Positions 51,609 through 61,353 are shown, counted from the first letter of the stretch. The stretch is 64,000 bases of DNA from Pseudomonas sp. RIT-PI-q (GCF_001297125.1 NZ_LHPC01000007.1:62001-126000), one strand, 5' to 3'. The notes: generated by a model from the letters alone, not told the origin. Translations and numbers: made by a program.

Positions 51609-53675
51609 TTACGCATCCGGCAGAGCCTGGAATGGCGCTTCTTTATCGGTACGTTCCTTGGTGCCCCAGGCGGAAATACCGACCTTGAGCGCATAGAACA
51701 GGATACTGAAGACCACGAACAGGAACAGCGCCGTCAGCGTTGCGTTGGTGTAGGCGTTGAAGATCACGTGCTGCATTTGAGTGATGTCCTTGGCCGGGGC
51801 GAGGATCTGGCCGTTGGCCAGGGCGTCGCTGTATTTTTTGGCGAGCGACAGGAAGCCGATCGCCGGGTTGGCGTCGAACAGCTTGATGAAGCCTGCAGTG
51901 GTGGTGCAGATCAACAGCCATACCGCTGGCAGCATGGTCACCCAAACGTAGCGTTGGCGTTTCATTTTGATCAGCACGACCGTGCCGAGCATCAGCGCGA
52001 TACCGGCGAGCATCTGGTTGGAGATACCGAACAGCGGCCACAAGGTATTGATGCCACCCAGCGGATCGATTACGCCCTGATACAGCAACCAACCCCACAT
52101 CGCCACACAACCGGCGGTGGCGATCAGGTTGGCGGTCCACGATTCGGTGCGTTTCAGCGCCGGCACGAAGGAACCCAGCAAGTCCTGGAGCATGAAGCGC
52201 CCGGCGCGAGTACCGGCGTCTACCGCGGTGAGGATGAACAGCGCTTCGAACAGGATCGCGAAGTGATACCAGAACGCCATGGTGTTTTCACCCGGCAGGA
52301 CACTGTGCAGGATCTGTGCGATGCCGACCGCCAGGGTTGGTGCACCGCCAGCACGGGCCAGGACAGTGGTTTCACCGATGTCCTTGGCCACCGCTTGCAG
52401 CGCTTCCGGCGTAATCGCGAAACCCCAGCTGCTGACGGTTTGAGCCACAGCCACCACATCACCGCCGACGATCGCCGCCGGGCTGTTCATCGCGAAGTAC
52501 ACGCCTGGCTCAATCACCGAAGCGGCGACCATGGCCATGATGGCGACGAAGGACTCCATCAACATGGCGCCGTAACCGATGTAACGGGAGTTGACCTCGT
52601 TATCCAGCAGTTTCGGCGTGGTGCCGGACGAGATCAGCGCGTGGAAACCGGAGACCGCGCCACAGGCAATGGTGATGAACAGGAACGGGAACATCCCGCC
52701 CTTCCACACCGGGCCGGTGCCATCGACAAACTGGGTCAATGCCGGCATTTTCAGCTCTGGCATGGTGATCAGGATGCCGATCGCCAAGGCGACGATGGTG
52801 CCGATTTTCAGGAACGTGGACAGGTAGTCTCGCGGCGCCAGAATCAGCCAGACCGGTAACGAAGCGGCTACGAAACCGTAACCGACCAGCATCCACGTAA
52901 TCTGCACGCCAGTGAAGCTGAACGCCTTGGCCCACACCGGATCAGCGGCAATCTGCCCGCCCAGCCAGATCGAACCCAGCAGCAACAGCACGCCGACCAC
53001 GGAGATTTCACCAATGCGGCCCGGGCGGATGTAGCGCATGTAAATGCCCATGAACATCGCGATCGGGATGGTCGCCATCACAGTGAAAATGCCCCACGGG
53101 CTTTCGGCCAGGGCCTTGACCACGATCAGCGCCAGCACCGCGAGGATGATGATCATGATCAGGAAGCAGCCAAACAGCGCGATGGTGCCGGGGTTGCGGC
53201 CCATTTCTTCACGAACCATGTCGCCCAGGGAGCGGCCGTTGCGGCGGGTGGACATGAACAGGACCATGAAGTCCTGAACCGCACCGGCCAGCACCACCCC
53301 GGCGATCAGCCACAGCGTACCAGGCAGGTAGCCCATCTGCGCCGCCAGGACCGGACCGACCAGCGGCCCCGCACCCGCGATGGCGGCGAAGTGGTGACCG
53401 AAAAGGATGTGTTTGTTGGTGGGGACGTAGTCCAGACCATCATTGTTGAGCACGGCGGGGGTGGCCCGTCGCGGGTCGAGTTGCATCACATTGTTAGCGA
53501 TGAACAGACTGTAATAGCGGTATGCAACCAGATAGATGGCCACGGCAGCGACCACAATCCACAAGGCGTTGATCGCCTCTCCTCGGCGCAATGCCACTAC
53601 ACCAAGAGCGCACGCTCCTACGATTGCCAGCAGTAGCCAGGGTATGTGGCGTGCCAGGCTATTATTATTTTTCAT
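51609..53675 (-). CDS. cstA: CstA/BtsT-family carbon-starvation (pyruvate/peptide) transporter
   Basis: A 688-residue membrane protein with about 16-18 helices. The family signature appears as [31 protein letters not shown] with the following [10 protein letters not shown] loop, and [13 protein letters not shown] and [15 protein letters not shown] are conserved. Relatives take up pyruvate (BtsT, CstA) or peptides. I chose ATG 53675, which gives the normal N terminus [10 protein letters not shown]; the frame upstream overlaps the divergent PilZ gene. Codons 3-5 form AATAATAAT, a match to the Crc/Hfq CA motif, which could allow catabolite repression of translation. Confidence 0.93.
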   Translation of the reverse strand: MKNNNSLARHIPWLLLAIVGACALGVVALRRGEAINALWIVVAAVAIYLVAYRYYSLFIANNVMQLDPRRATPAVLNNDGLDYVPTNKHILFGHHFAAIAGAGPLVGPVLAAQMGYLPGTLWLIAGVVLAGAVQDFMVLFMSTRRNGRSLGDMVREEMGRNPGTIALFGCFLIMIIILAVLALIVVKALAESPWGIFTVMATIPIAMFMGIYMRYIRPGRIGEISVVGVLLLLGSIWLGGQIAADPVWAKAFSFTGVQITWMLVGYGFVAASLPVWLILAPRDYLSTFLKIGTIVALAIGILITMPELKMPALTQFVDGTGPVWKGGMFPFLFITIACGAVSGFHALISSGTTPKLLDNEVNSRYIGYGAMLMESFVAIMAMVAASVIEPGVYFAMNSPAAIVGGDVVAVAQTVSSWGFAITPEALQAVAKDIGETTVLARAGGAPTLAVGIAQILHSVLPGENTMAFWYHFAILFEALFILTAVDAGTRAGRFMLQDLLGSFVPALKRTESWTANLIATAGCVAMWGWLLYQGVIDPLGGINTLWPLFGISNQMLAGIALMLGTVVLIKMKRQRYVWVTMLPAVWLLICTTTAGFIKLFDANPAIGFLSLAKKYSDALANGQILAPAKDITQMQHVIFNAYTNATLTALFLFVVFSILFYALKVGISAWGTKERTDKEAPFQALPDA

Positions 53676-53835
53676 TTTATGATTCCAGCCAGAGTGGACA
53701 AGAAAGACAGCCATCCCGAGTTTAGCGCTACTGGCAACAAAGGCCATACCCCAACATTGGTCTAGAGAATTGTCTTGGCTGGCAGGCTTTGACAATGCGG
53801 GTCTATAGTCAGCGAACCTTATCGAGGATTGCGCC

Positions 53836-54204
53836 ATGAGCGACCAGACTGTCGATCGCCGCCGCTTCAAACGTATTGCGTTCGATGCCCGAACGGAGCT
53901 GAGCCAGGGAGAACTCATCTGGCCGGTGAGGCTGATCGACTTGTCGCTGAAGGGAGTGCTTATCGAAAAGCCCGAGCCTTGGTTGGGTAACCCGGAGTGG
54001 CATTTCCTGGTCGATGTTCATCTCAGCGATGAGGTCAACATCAAGATGGATGTGCAGCTGACCCACGATGACCATGGCCAGCTCGGATTTGCCTGCAAAC
54101 ACATCAGCCTGGAGTCCATCGGACGCCTGCGGCGGCTGATTGAGCTCAACCTTGGTGACCCGCAGGAGCTTGAGCGGGAATTGGGTGCGCTCATAGAGAT
54201 TTGA
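53836..54204 (+). CDS. PilZ domain c-di-GMP-binding protein
   Basis: A 122-residue single-domain PilZ protein. The c-di-GMP motifs are RRRFKR (residues 8-13) and DLSLKG (residues 38-43), followed by the beta-barrel (VDVHLSDEVNIKMDVQL). It is the likely counterpart of PA4608, which in P. aeruginosa (MapZ) binds the chemotaxis methyltransferase CheR1 when loaded with c-di-GMP. GAGGATTGCGCC precedes the ATG. It is divergent from cstA and stands alone. Confidence 0.93.
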   Translation: MSDQTVDRRRFKRIAFDARTELSQGELIWPVRLIDLSLKGVLIEKPEPWLGNPEWHFLVDVHLSDEVNIKMDVQLTHDDHGQLGFACKHISLESIGRLRRLIELNLGDPQELERELGALIEI

Positions 54205-54220
54205 CCTGACCCAGATCCAA

Positions 54221-54310
54221 TGTGGGAGCGGGCTTGCCCGCGATGACAGCTTCAGCTCCCACATTAATGCCGACTGACAGTCCGCTATCGCGGGCAAGCC
54301 CGCTCCCACA
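54221..54310. repeat. REPIN-type inverted repeat, GTGGGAGCGGGC subtype
   Basis: Perfect 24-base arms (core TGTGGGAGCGGGCTTGCCCG) around a spacer that itself contains a stray CAGCTCCCACA fragment, between the convergent PilZ and radA genes. Confidence 0.9.
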
Positions 54311-54331
54311 GGATCTTTGTTTTGCCTGAAG

Positions 54332-55699
54332 TTACTCGAACAGCGCGTCGAGGGCCTGTTCCAGACGGGTTACCGCAATAATCTGCAACCCTGGCGGCGC
54401 CTCTTTCGGCGCATTGCCCTTGGGCACGATGGCGCGCTTGAAGCCGTGCTTGGCCGCTTCTTTCAAGCGTTCCTGACCACTCGGCACCGGGCGCACTTCG
54501 CCGGACAAGCCCACTTCACCGAACACCAGCAAATCATGGGGCAATGGCCGGTTACGCAAACTGGACATTACTGCGGCCATCAATGCCAGGTCGGAAGCCG
54601 TTTCCAACACTTTCACTCCGCCGACCACATTAAGGAATACATCCTGATCGTGGGTAGGAATGCCGCCGTGACGGTGCAGAACCGCCAACAACATCGCCAA
54701 CCGGTTCTGATCCAGGCCGAGGGTAACCCGGCGCGGGTTGGCCAGGTGACTGTCATCCACCAGCGCCTGAACTTCCACCAGCATCGGCCGCGTGCCTTCC
54801 CACGTCGCCATGACCACGCTGCCAGGGACTTCTTCCTGCGCACGGGTCAGGAAAATCGCTGAAGGGTTAGAGACTTCTTTCAGGCCTTTGTCAGTCATGC
54901 CGAACACGCCCAGTTCGTTGACCGCTCCGAAACGGTTTTTCACCGCTCGCAACAGACGCAAGCGCCCGTCGGACTCTCCCTCGAAATACAGCACGGTGTC
55001 GACCATGTGCTCCAGCACTCGCGGCCCGGCCAATGCGCCCTCTTTAGTCACGTGGCCGACCAGGAAAATCGCCGTGCCACTCTGTTTGGCATAACGCACC
55101 AGCAACGCCGCACTTTCGCGAACCTGGGACACGCCGCCGGGTGCCGATTGCAGTTGCTCGGTGAAGATCGTCTGAATCGAGTCAATCACCATGACCTTGG
55201 GCTTTTCCTGCCGGGCGGTGGCGATGATGGTTTCGATGCAGGTCTCGGTCATCACCCGCAGCTGATCCTGAGGCAACCCCAGGCGTCGGGCACGCATGGC
55301 CACTTGTTGCTGGGATTCTTCGCCGGTGACATACAGCGCCGGCATGCTCTTGGCGAGGTTGCACAGGGTTTGCAACAAAATGGTCGACTTGCCGATGCCG
55401 GGATCGCCGCCGATCAACACCACCGAACCGTCCACCAGACCGCCACCCAGCACTCGGTCGAGTTCACTGGAGGCCGTTGAGAAACGCGGGATTTCTTCGA
55501 CGCTGACTTCGGCCAGGGTCTTGATCTGGGCTTGCTGACCGGTCCAACCGGTGCGGCCGCTGGGGGCGGCTGCGCCACCGCTTTCCACCATGGTTTCCGT
55601 CAGGGTATTCCAGGCCCCGCATTCGCCGCATTGGCCGGCCCACTTGGGGAAGGTTGAGCCGCACTCGGTGCAGCCGTACATGCGTTTGGCCTTGGCCAT
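54332..55699 (-). CDS. radA: DNA repair protein RadA
   Basis: A RecA-like helicase that speeds branch migration in recombination. The 455-residue protein has an N-terminal zinc finger (CTECGSTFPKWAGQCGECGAW), an ATPase core with Walker A GGDPGIGKST, and the RadA-specific KNRFGAVNELGVFGM motif. The C-terminal Lon-like domain shows PLPHDLLVFGEVGLSGEVRPV. GGGAG precedes the ATG at 55699. It is convergent with the PilZ gene. Confidence 0.97.
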   Translation of the reverse strand: MAKAKRMYGCTECGSTFPKWAGQCGECGAWNTLTETMVESGGAAAPSGRTGWTGQQAQIKTLAEVSVEEIPRFSTASSELDRVLGGGLVDGSVVLIGGDPGIGKSTILLQTLCNLAKSMPALYVTGEESQQQVAMRARRLGLPQDQLRVMTETCIETIIATARQEKPKVMVIDSIQTIFTEQLQSAPGGVSQVRESAALLVRYAKQSGTAIFLVGHVTKEGALAGPRVLEHMVDTVLYFEGESDGRLRLLRAVKNRFGAVNELGVFGMTDKGLKEVSNPSAIFLTRAQEEVPGSVVMATWEGTRPMLVEVQALVDDSHLANPRRVTLGLDQNRLAMLLAVLHRHGGIPTHDQDVFLNVVGGVKVLETASDLALMAAVMSSLRNRPLPHDLLVFGEVGLSGEVRPVPSGQERLKEAAKHGFKRAIVPKGNAPKEAPPGLQIIAVTRLEQALDALFE

Positions 55700-56330
55700 C
55701 TGAACTCCCGGCAAAAACCGCGATGATAGCTTAGCTGGAGCAGATCAGCGCGGTGCTGTGGCCCAGCGGCACTTCGCCAGTAACTTTCCCTGCAATATAA
55801 ATACCCTAAACATATTACGATTTAGAAAAACCTGTATAACTTTTCACGCGGGCACGCTGAGCACCACTCGTTAAGTCGCAACAATATCTGTACAGAGCTT
55901 GAGCAAATAAAATATGAGCGTACAACCCTGACTCTAATAGTTATTCTTTTTAAATGAAAAAACCTGGTCGCAGACCCAATAACCGAACCCTCAACCTGGA
56001 ACATTGATCGTCTTGAGTTTTGTCGAACTTTCTATCTTCTACCAACTCCTCAGGCAACAATTTATTCCGTTGTTTTTATCAATCTCATCCACCTCCGCTC
56101 GATAGAGGTTGGTAACCGATGGACAGAAAGAATGAAATGCTCAACGATCCGACAGCGCAAAAACTCACTTGAAAAAGGGCTGATCGCTCAGCAGTGATGG
56201 CCCATGGAAAACTTTTTCCCGATGCTCGGGTCGATAGCCAGCAAGCATTGTAAGCAGGCGTTTCGAGCAAGATGTGTATCGCTGATTTACACTGCCTTCA
56301 CCAACCTCATCTGTAACAAGGAACCAACCT
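55700..56330. other. AT-rich intergenic stretch without a recognised gene
   Basis: These 631 bases between divergent radA and mscL are clearly AT-richer than the flanks, especially 55790-56060. A 17-codon frame (MDRKNEMLNDPTAQ...) lacks a ribosome site. CCACCTC/GGTTGG near 56090-56110 can form only a weak hairpin. The part near mscL must hold its promoter and the AAGGA ribosome site. It could be a decayed insertion or hold an unannotated small RNA; nothing seen proves either. Confidence 0.45.
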
Positions 56331-56747
56331 ATGGGCGTGATAAGTGAGTTCAAGGCCTTCGCGGTCAAAGGCAACGTGGTCGACATGGCCGTCGGTATCA
56401 TCATCGGTGCCGCCTTCGGCAAGATCGTTTCGTCATTTGTTGGTGACGTGGTCATGCCACCCATCGGCCTTCTGATAGGCGGGGTGGACTTCAGTGATCT
56501 GGCCATTACGCTCAAGGCGGCTGATGGCAACGTCCCGGCGGTGGTGCTGGCGTACGGTAAATTCATCCAAAGCATGATCGACTTCATCATCGTCGCCTTC
56601 GCGATCTTCATGGGCGTCAAAGCCATCAACCGCTTGAAGCGCGAAGAGGCCGTTGCGCCAACCCTGCCGCCGGTTCCTACCAAGGAAGAAGAGCTGCTGA
56701 GTGAGATCCGCGACCTGCTCAAGGCCCAGAACAACCGACCTGAGTGA
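56331..56747 (+). CDS. mscL: Large-conductance mechanosensitive channel MscL
   Basis: A 138-residue inner membrane channel that opens under osmotic downshock. The N-terminal helix and first membrane segment read [20 protein letters not shown] and [16 protein letters not shown], the second segment is [23 protein letters not shown], and the C-terminal bundle helix ends [28 protein letters not shown] precedes the ATG. The length is normal. Confidence 0.97.
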   Translation: MGVISEFKAFAVKGNVVDMAVGIIIGAAFGKIVSSFVGDVVMPPIGLLIGGVDFSDLAITLKAADGNVPAVVLAYGKFIQSMIDFIIVAFAIFMGVKAINRLKREEAVAPTLPPVPTKEEELLSEIRDLLKAQNNRPE

Positions 56748-56785
56748 CGTGTTGCATCCAAAAACGGCCTTCGGGCAGTTAAATG

Positions 56786-56885
56786 TGTAGGAGCGAGCTT
56801 GCTCGCGATGGACCTGAGGGCGATGTTTCTGGCCAGCAAACACGCGTTATCGTTAACGTCCATCGCGAGCAAGCTCGCTCCTACA
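56786..56885. repeat. REPIN-type inverted repeat
   Basis: Arms TGTAGGAGCGAGCTTGCTCG...GGAC and complement. Its last 46 bases (56840-56885) are identical to 1006-1051. It lies between the convergent mscL and fpr genes. Confidence 0.9.
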
Positions 56886-56902
56886 AGGGCGAGCTCCGTT
56901 TT

Positions 56903-57679
56903 TTACCAGTAGTTTTCCACCGCCACTTGCCCGGGTCGTCGAGTAAGGCTCAAGTTCATATCCCGTTGCTTGAGCAATTTACGCGTGTCATCGATCATCT
57001 GAGGATTGCCGCAAAGCATGACCCGCGAGTGCTCGGCGGTCAGCGCCACGCCGGCTGCCCGCTCCAACTCGCCACTTTCAATTAGCGTGGTGATTCGGCC
57101 ACTCAGGGTTCCAGGATGCTGCTCACGCGTTACGGTAGCGATGAACTGCAACTTGTGGGCGTGCTCTTCCAGGTAATCGCGCTGCGCCAGCCCCGCAATC
57201 AGCTCACGATAGGCCAGCTCCCGGGCTTCGCGCACGCTGTAGACGAGGATGATTCGCTCGAATTTTTCCCAGACCTCGAAGTCCTGCAGGATCGACAGAA
57301 ACGGTGCTACGCCGGTGCCTGTGGACAATAACCAGAGGTCACGCCCGTCAATGAAGCGATCGAGTGTCAGATAACCAATAGCCTGACGCTCGACCAGCAG
57401 CGTATCGCCGACTTCCAATCGGCTCAGCTCACTGGTGAACTCGCCCCCCGGAACCACGATTGAAAAGAACTCAAGGAATTCGTCATAGGGCGACGACACC
57501 ATTGAATAGGCCCGCCAAACCGTGCTGCCGTCGGCCTTGGTCACGCCCAATCGAGCGAATTGCCCCGCGCGAAAACGAAACCCTGGATCCCTGGTCGTGC
57601 GCAGGGTGAACAGGCTCGGGGTCAATGGCTGGACGTCGAGCAAGGTCTGGTGAGTGAATTTTTCTGCGCTGGCGGTCAT
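56903..57679 (-). CDS. fpr: Ferredoxin-NADP+ reductase Fpr
   Basis: A 258-residue flavoprotein of the bacterial FPR class that passes electrons between NADPH and ferredoxin or flavodoxin, useful in oxidative stress and iron release. FAD binding is seen in RAYSMVSSPYDEFLEFF, NADP binding in LLSTGTGVAPFLSIL and VMLCGNPQMIDD, and the C-terminal VENYW has the aromatic residue that covers the flavin. The ATG at 57679 follows GGAG. It is convergent with mscL. Confidence 0.96.
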   Translation of the reverse strand: MTASAEKFTHQTLLDVQPLTPSLFTLRTTRDPGFRFRAGQFARLGVTKADGSTVWRAYSMVSSPYDEFLEFFSIVVPGGEFTSELSRLEVGDTLLVERQAIGYLTLDRFIDGRDLWLLSTGTGVAPFLSILQDFEVWEKFERIILVYSVREARELAYRELIAGLAQRDYLEEHAHKLQFIATVTREQHPGTLSGRITTLIESGELERAAGVALTAEHSRVMLCGNPQMIDDTRKLLKQRDMNLSLTRRPGQVAVENYW

Positions 57680-57936
57680 GGGGCACTCCATATCAACAGA
57701 TAGCCACAGTGTCCCGCAAAGCAGGCTGCGTAAACACCGGTGATTTGTAGTGGCTTTAGTTCGTACTGATAATGCCCTATGTAAATTCTAACCATTCCCA
57801 ATTATAACCATGCAACTAACCAGCCTGTACAAACCCTATCATTACATGTCACCTGTTATCTCAATACGTTAATGCGCTTAAGAACCAGATATGCACTTCC
57901 CGACATTAACAAGAGCAAAAAAGACGCAGCAAAACA
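57680..57936. other. AT-rich divergent region fpr / luxR solo
   Basis: The 335 bases between fpr and the LuxR gene are AT-rich (57770-57900) and hold no reading frame of note. Both promoters must lie here; I see no clear -35/-10 pair. The palindrome at its right end is listed separately. Confidence 0.4.
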
Positions 57937-57952
57937 GTAGGAATCGTCCTAC
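57937..57952 (+). promoter_or_regulatory. Candidate operator palindrome before the LuxR solo
   Basis: GTAGGA-ATCG-TCCTAC is a perfect 16-base inverted repeat centred about 70 bases before the start codon. Size and symmetry fit a LuxR/FixJ-type site, and autoregulation is possible, but it is not a canonical lux box. Its GTAGGA half also matches the beginning of REP arms. Confidence 0.45.
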
Positions 57953-58014
57953 ACTCGTGGCGTGCCGGATCTTGGATCCAACAAGGCGCCCAGAGAAATT
58001 AATGGAGACAAGAG

Positions 58015-58728
58015 ATGGAGATGTGGAAGGAATCTCAATTGAAACAGTTGGCCCACGCAAAGGAAATCGATACTGCCTATCAGATTTCGCTTAACTTTGT
58101 TAAGAACCTGGGCTACAAATTTTGTGCCTTTTCAATAACTTCACATACAAATGATGCCTACTGCACTAGTGTGAACCTGAACAATTTTCCCCAGGACTGG
58201 AATACACAATATGAAAAAAACAACGTCATCGAAATAGATCCGATAATGGCTCACTGCAATCACTCAATGTTACCGGTACTCTGGAGCGAAGATCTCTTCT
58301 CCAAGACGCCTTGGCTTTGGAAATCGCTGCAACAACAAGGATTACAGCATGGCTGGTCGCAATCGATCCATGATGAACAAAGCGGTTTGAGCAGCATCTT
58401 GAGCCTGGCCAGAAGTCATTGCCCGATCACGGCCTATGAGCTGTATGAAAACCTTGGTTTCACGGTTTTTATCATCCGCCACCTGCATGCTCTGGTGACA
58501 CAGGCGCAACCGCAAAGACCGCCTCGCCCCCTGGCGCCGCATTTGTCACCACGGGAAATCGAGGTATTAAGACTGTCTGCCGATGGCAAGACAGCCTACG
58601 AGGTTGCCAGAATCCTGTGCCTGAGTGAACGCACCGTACACTTCCATGTACACAGTGCAATCGAGAAATTCGGCGTCAACAACAAGATGGCGGCGGTGAT
58701 CGCTGCGACCAGGACCGGCTCTATCTGA
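58015..58728 (+). CDS. ppoR: LuxR-type quorum-sensing regulator without a cognate synthase (PpoR-like)
   Basis: A 237-residue protein with an autoinducer-binding domain and a C-terminal GerE helix-turn-helix. The conserved ligand residues are W62, Y66, D75, P76, W90 and G113, matching TraR W57, Y61, D70, P71, W85 and G113. The DNA-binding part (LSPREIEVLRLSADGKTAYE) keeps E181, L185 and G191. Thus all classic positions are intact, and it should bind an acyl-homoserine lactone. No luxI gene is in the window. The position between fpr and rlmG is that of ppoR in P. putida, as I remember it. GGAGACAAGAG precedes the ATG. Confidence 0.87.
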   Translation: MEMWKESQLKQLAHAKEIDTAYQISLNFVKNLGYKFCAFSITSHTNDAYCTSVNLNNFPQDWNTQYEKNNVIEIDPIMAHCNHSMLPVLWSEDLFSKTPWLWKSLQQQGLQHGWSQSIHDEQSGLSSILSLARSHCPITAYELYENLGFTVFIIRHLHALVTQAQPQRPPRPLAPHLSPREIEVLRLSADGKTAYEVARILCLSERTVHFHVHSAIEKFGVNNKMAAVIAATRTGSI

Positions 58729-58905
58729 AACCGCTCGGTTTCAAGGAAAACCTGCGGGCAATCCAATAGAAAAAAACGTACCATTTGCGATCCTTCCTGA
58801 GTGATGACGTGTGAGACATCACGACGCAGTCCACTCGGACGGTCCCGCCCGCTACAACGCCCCCGGGCCGCGGGACTCCCGTTTATTATCCAGAGCCCCC
58901 GCCCC

Positions 58906-60030
58906 ATGCCCCTGCTCGAAACGCCCTTCGCCCAACTCGACCTGATCCGCCAACCCGACCAGCCGAATGAACCGCTGCAAGCCTTCGATGCCGCGGACGA
59001 ATACCTGCTCAGTCACCTTGCCGCACAGCAACCGACAGCGGACTCTCGAGTGTTGGTGCTCAACGACAGTTTCGGCGCGTTGGCAGCAAGTTTGGCGGGC
59101 AAGGTCCAAGTGATCAGCAGCGGTGACTCGTTCCTGGCCCTCCAAGGGCTGGAAAAGAACCTTATCCGCAACGGCCTGGCGTTTGATGCCGTGCCGAGCG
59201 TACCGGCCAGTGAAGTCTTGGTCGGGCCGTTTGATCGTGTGTTGATCCGGGTGCCGAAAACCCTGGCGTTGCTGGAAGAACAACTGATCCGCCTGCAAGG
59301 TCAATTGGCGCCGGGTGCCCAGGTGATTGCCGCCGCGATGGTCAAGCATCTGCCGCGCGCTGCCGGCGACTTGCTGGAGCGCTACATCGGTCCGGTGCAG
59401 GCTTCGCTGGCGGTGAAGAAGGCGCGACTGCTGATCGCCACGCCAGAAGCCAAAGCGCCCGCCACGTCACCCTATCCGACTCGCTATCGTCTCGACGAGC
59501 CATCGATCGAGTTGCTCAACCACGCCAATGTGTTCTGCCGCGAAGGCCTGGATATCGGCACGCGGGCGTTTCTCCCGCACTTGCCGAAGAACCTTGGCAC
59601 AGCGCGGGTCGCCGACCTCGGTTGCGGCAACGGCGTTCTGGCAATCGCCAGTGCCCTGCAAAACCCTGAGGCGCACTACACGCTGGTGGACGAGTCGTTC
59701 ATGGCCGTGCAATCGGCGGCCGAAAACTGGCGCGCGGCGCTGGGGGACCGGGATGTTATCGTGCGTGCCGGCGATGGCCTGGCAGGTCAGGAGCCTCAAT
59801 CCCTGGACGTCGTGCTGTGCAATCCGCCGTTTCACCAGCAACAGGTGGTAGGCGACTTCCTGGCCTGGCGCATGTTCCAGCAAGCCCGGGAAGCGCTGGT
59901 GGTGGGCGGCGCGTTGTACATCGTCGGCAACCGCCATCTGGGGTATCACAGCAAGCTTGCCCGGTTGTTCCGCGGCGTCGAACAAGTGGCAGCCACACCC
60001 AAGTTCGTGATCCTTAAAGCGCGCAAATAA
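58906..60030 (+). CDS. rlmG: 23S rRNA guanine-N2 methyltransferase RlmG
   Basis: A 374-residue SAM-dependent enzyme of the RsmC/RlmG family that methylates G1835 of 23S rRNA. It has a degenerate N-terminal methyltransferase-like half and a catalytic C-terminal half with VADLGCGNGVLAIASA (SAM site) and the NPPF motif (VVLCNPPFHQQQVVGD). The ATG at 58906 is set by homology; its ribosome site is poor, and a frame upstream to 58801 is unsupported. It ends before a shared terminator with the cio operon. Confidence 0.92.
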   Translation: MPLLETPFAQLDLIRQPDQPNEPLQAFDAADEYLLSHLAAQQPTADSRVLVLNDSFGALAASLAGKVQVISSGDSFLALQGLEKNLIRNGLAFDAVPSVPASEVLVGPFDRVLIRVPKTLALLEEQLIRLQGQLAPGAQVIAAAMVKHLPRAAGDLLERYIGPVQASLAVKKARLLIATPEAKAPATSPYPTRYRLDEPSIELLNHANVFCREGLDIGTRAFLPHLPKNLGTARVADLGCGNGVLAIASALQNPEAHYTLVDESFMAVQSAAENWRAALGDRDVIVRAGDGLAGQEPQSLDVVLCNPPFHQQQVVGDFLAWRMFQQAREALVVGGALYIVGNRHLGYHSKLARLFRGVEQVAATPKFVILKARK

Positions 60031-60037
60031 TCCCGGG

Positions 60038-60067
60038 CAAAAAAAACCCTCCAGCGCAGGAGGGTTG
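60038..60067 (-). terminator. Rho-independent terminator of the cio operon, shared with rlmG
   Basis: Stem AACCCTCC/GGAGGGTT with a six-base loop at 60045-60066. On the minus strand it runs into eight T residues, 32 bases after the last small gene; on the plus strand the T tail is weak. Confidence 0.9.
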
Positions 60068-60098
60068 TAAATCCGTGCCCAAGGGCATCGGGATGGGA

Positions 60099-60266
60099 TC
60101 AGTGAGTCGTCAGGCCCGCGGCATTCATGAACATGCGCATCAGGCTCGCGACGATAAACAGCGCCACGACGCTGCCGGTCCAGATCATTGCCAGCCAACC
60201 GAGTCGCTGCCAGAGCGGCTTTTTTTCGGCTTCTTCAATGTCGTGCAAGGTGTGTTTGTTGGTCAT
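60099..60266 (-). CDS. Small cytochrome bd oxidase-associated membrane protein (DUF2474-like)
   Basis: A 55-residue protein beginning MTNKHTLHDIEEAEKKPLWQ and continuing with one membrane helix (LGWLAMIWTGSVVALFIVAS) and a short tail LTTH. AAGGAGGAG lies at ideal distance before the ATG. It lies 79 bases after cioB, so it forms the third gene of the oxidase operon. Size, topology and place match the DUF2474 family found after cioAB, analogous to CydX of bd-I. It probably stabilises the complex. Confidence 0.87.
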   Translation of the reverse strand: MTNKHTLHDIEEAEKKPLWQRLGWLAMIWTGSVVALFIVASLMRMFMNAAGLTTH

Positions 60267-60310
60267 TGCTTCGCTCCTCCTTCAGATCGACGGCGCCGCT
60301 GCCGGCGCCA

Positions 60311-60334
60311 TCACGGGCAAGCCCGTTCCCACAG
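60311..60334. repeat. Single REP half-element
   Basis: One arm (ACGGGCAAGCCCGTTCCCACA) without a partner, between cioB and the small third gene on the minus strand. A hairpin here could lower expression of the downstream small gene. Confidence 0.7.
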
Positions 60335-60345
60335 GTTTTGGGCGT

Positions 60346-61353
60346 CTAGTGGTAACCATCTTCGTGGGTGACCTTGCCGCGGAACACGTAGTAGCTCCAG
60401 AAGGTGTAACCCAGGATGAACGGGATGATGAACAGCGTGCCCACCAGCATGAAGCCCTGACTCTGTGGTGGTGCGGCGGCGTCCCAGATGGAGATCGACG
60501 GCGGCACGATGTTCGGCCAAAGGCTGATGCCCAAACCGCTATAGCCGAGGAAGATCAGCACCAGCGTCAGCAGGAACGGTGTGTAGTGCGCGTTGCGAGC
60601 CACGGCGCGGATCAGTCCGTACATCGTTACCAACACCAGAATCGGCACCGGCAGGAACCAGAACAGGTTTGGCAAGGTGAACCAGCGAGCCGCGATCTCG
60701 GCGTGGGCCAATGGGGTCCAGATGCTGACGATGCCGATCACTGCCAGCACCACAAACGCCAACGGCCGTGCCAGGTCATGCATCTGTTCCTGCAACTTGC
60801 CTTCGGTTTTCATGATCAGCCAGGTGCAACCGAGCAGCGCATACGCCACCACCAACGCTACGCCGCAGAACATCGTGAACGGCGTCAGCCAGTCCAGTGA
60901 ACCACCGGCAAACTGACGATTGACCACCGGCAGCCCATCGATGAACGCACCCAATGCCACGCCCTGGAAGAACGTCGCAGTCACGGAGCCACCAATGAAC
61001 GCCTTATCCCAGAGATGGCGCTTGTCGTCCCTGGCCTTGAAGCGGAATTCGAACGCCACACCGCGGAAGATCAAGCCGATCAGCATCAGGATCAGCGGCA
61101 AGTACAACGCCGAAAGCACTACTGAATAAGCCAGCGGGAAGGCACCGAACAACGCGGCACCACCGAGGACCAGCCAGGTTTCGTTTCCGTCCCAGACCGG
61201 GGCGACGGTGTTCATCATGACGTCGCGGTCGCTCTTGCCTGGGATGAACGGGAAGAGAATCCCGATGCCCAGATCGAAGCCGTCCATGACCACGTACATC
61301 ATGATGCCGAAGATGATGATCACGGCCCAGATCAGCGGAAGATCAATACCCAT
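60346..61353 (-). CDS. cioB: Cyanide-insensitive bd-type quinol oxidase subunit II
   Basis: A 335-residue CydB-family membrane protein with about nine helices. It has the family start IDLPLIWAVIIIFGIMMYVVMDGFDLGIG and the segment VMMNTVAPVWDGNETWLVLGG, and ends TFWSYYVFRGKVTHEDGYH. Its ATG lies four bases before the cioA stop region with AGGAG inside the cioA end, so translation is coupled. It pairs with CioA to make the quinol oxidase. Confidence 0.95.
   Translation of the reverse strand: MGIDLPLIWAVIIIFGIMMYVVMDGFDLGIGILFPFIPGKSDRDVMMNTVAPVWDGNETWLVLGGAALFGAFPLAYSVVLSALYLPLILMLIGLIFRGVAFEFRFKARDDKRHLWDKAFIGGSVTATFFQGVALGAFIDGLPVVNRQFAGGSLDWLTPFTMFCGVALVVAYALLGCTWLIMKTEGKLQEQMHDLARPLAFVVLAVIGIVSIWTPLAHAEIAARWFTLPNLFWFLPVPILVLVTMYGLIRAVARNAHYTPFLLTLVLIFLGYSGLGISLWPNIVPPSISIWDAAAPPQSQGFMLVGTLFIIPFILGYTFWSYYVFRGKVTHEDGYH

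Noticed and set aside
56119..56172. 17-codon frame before mscL
   Set aside because: It has no ribosome site and no sign of conservation that can be seen here.
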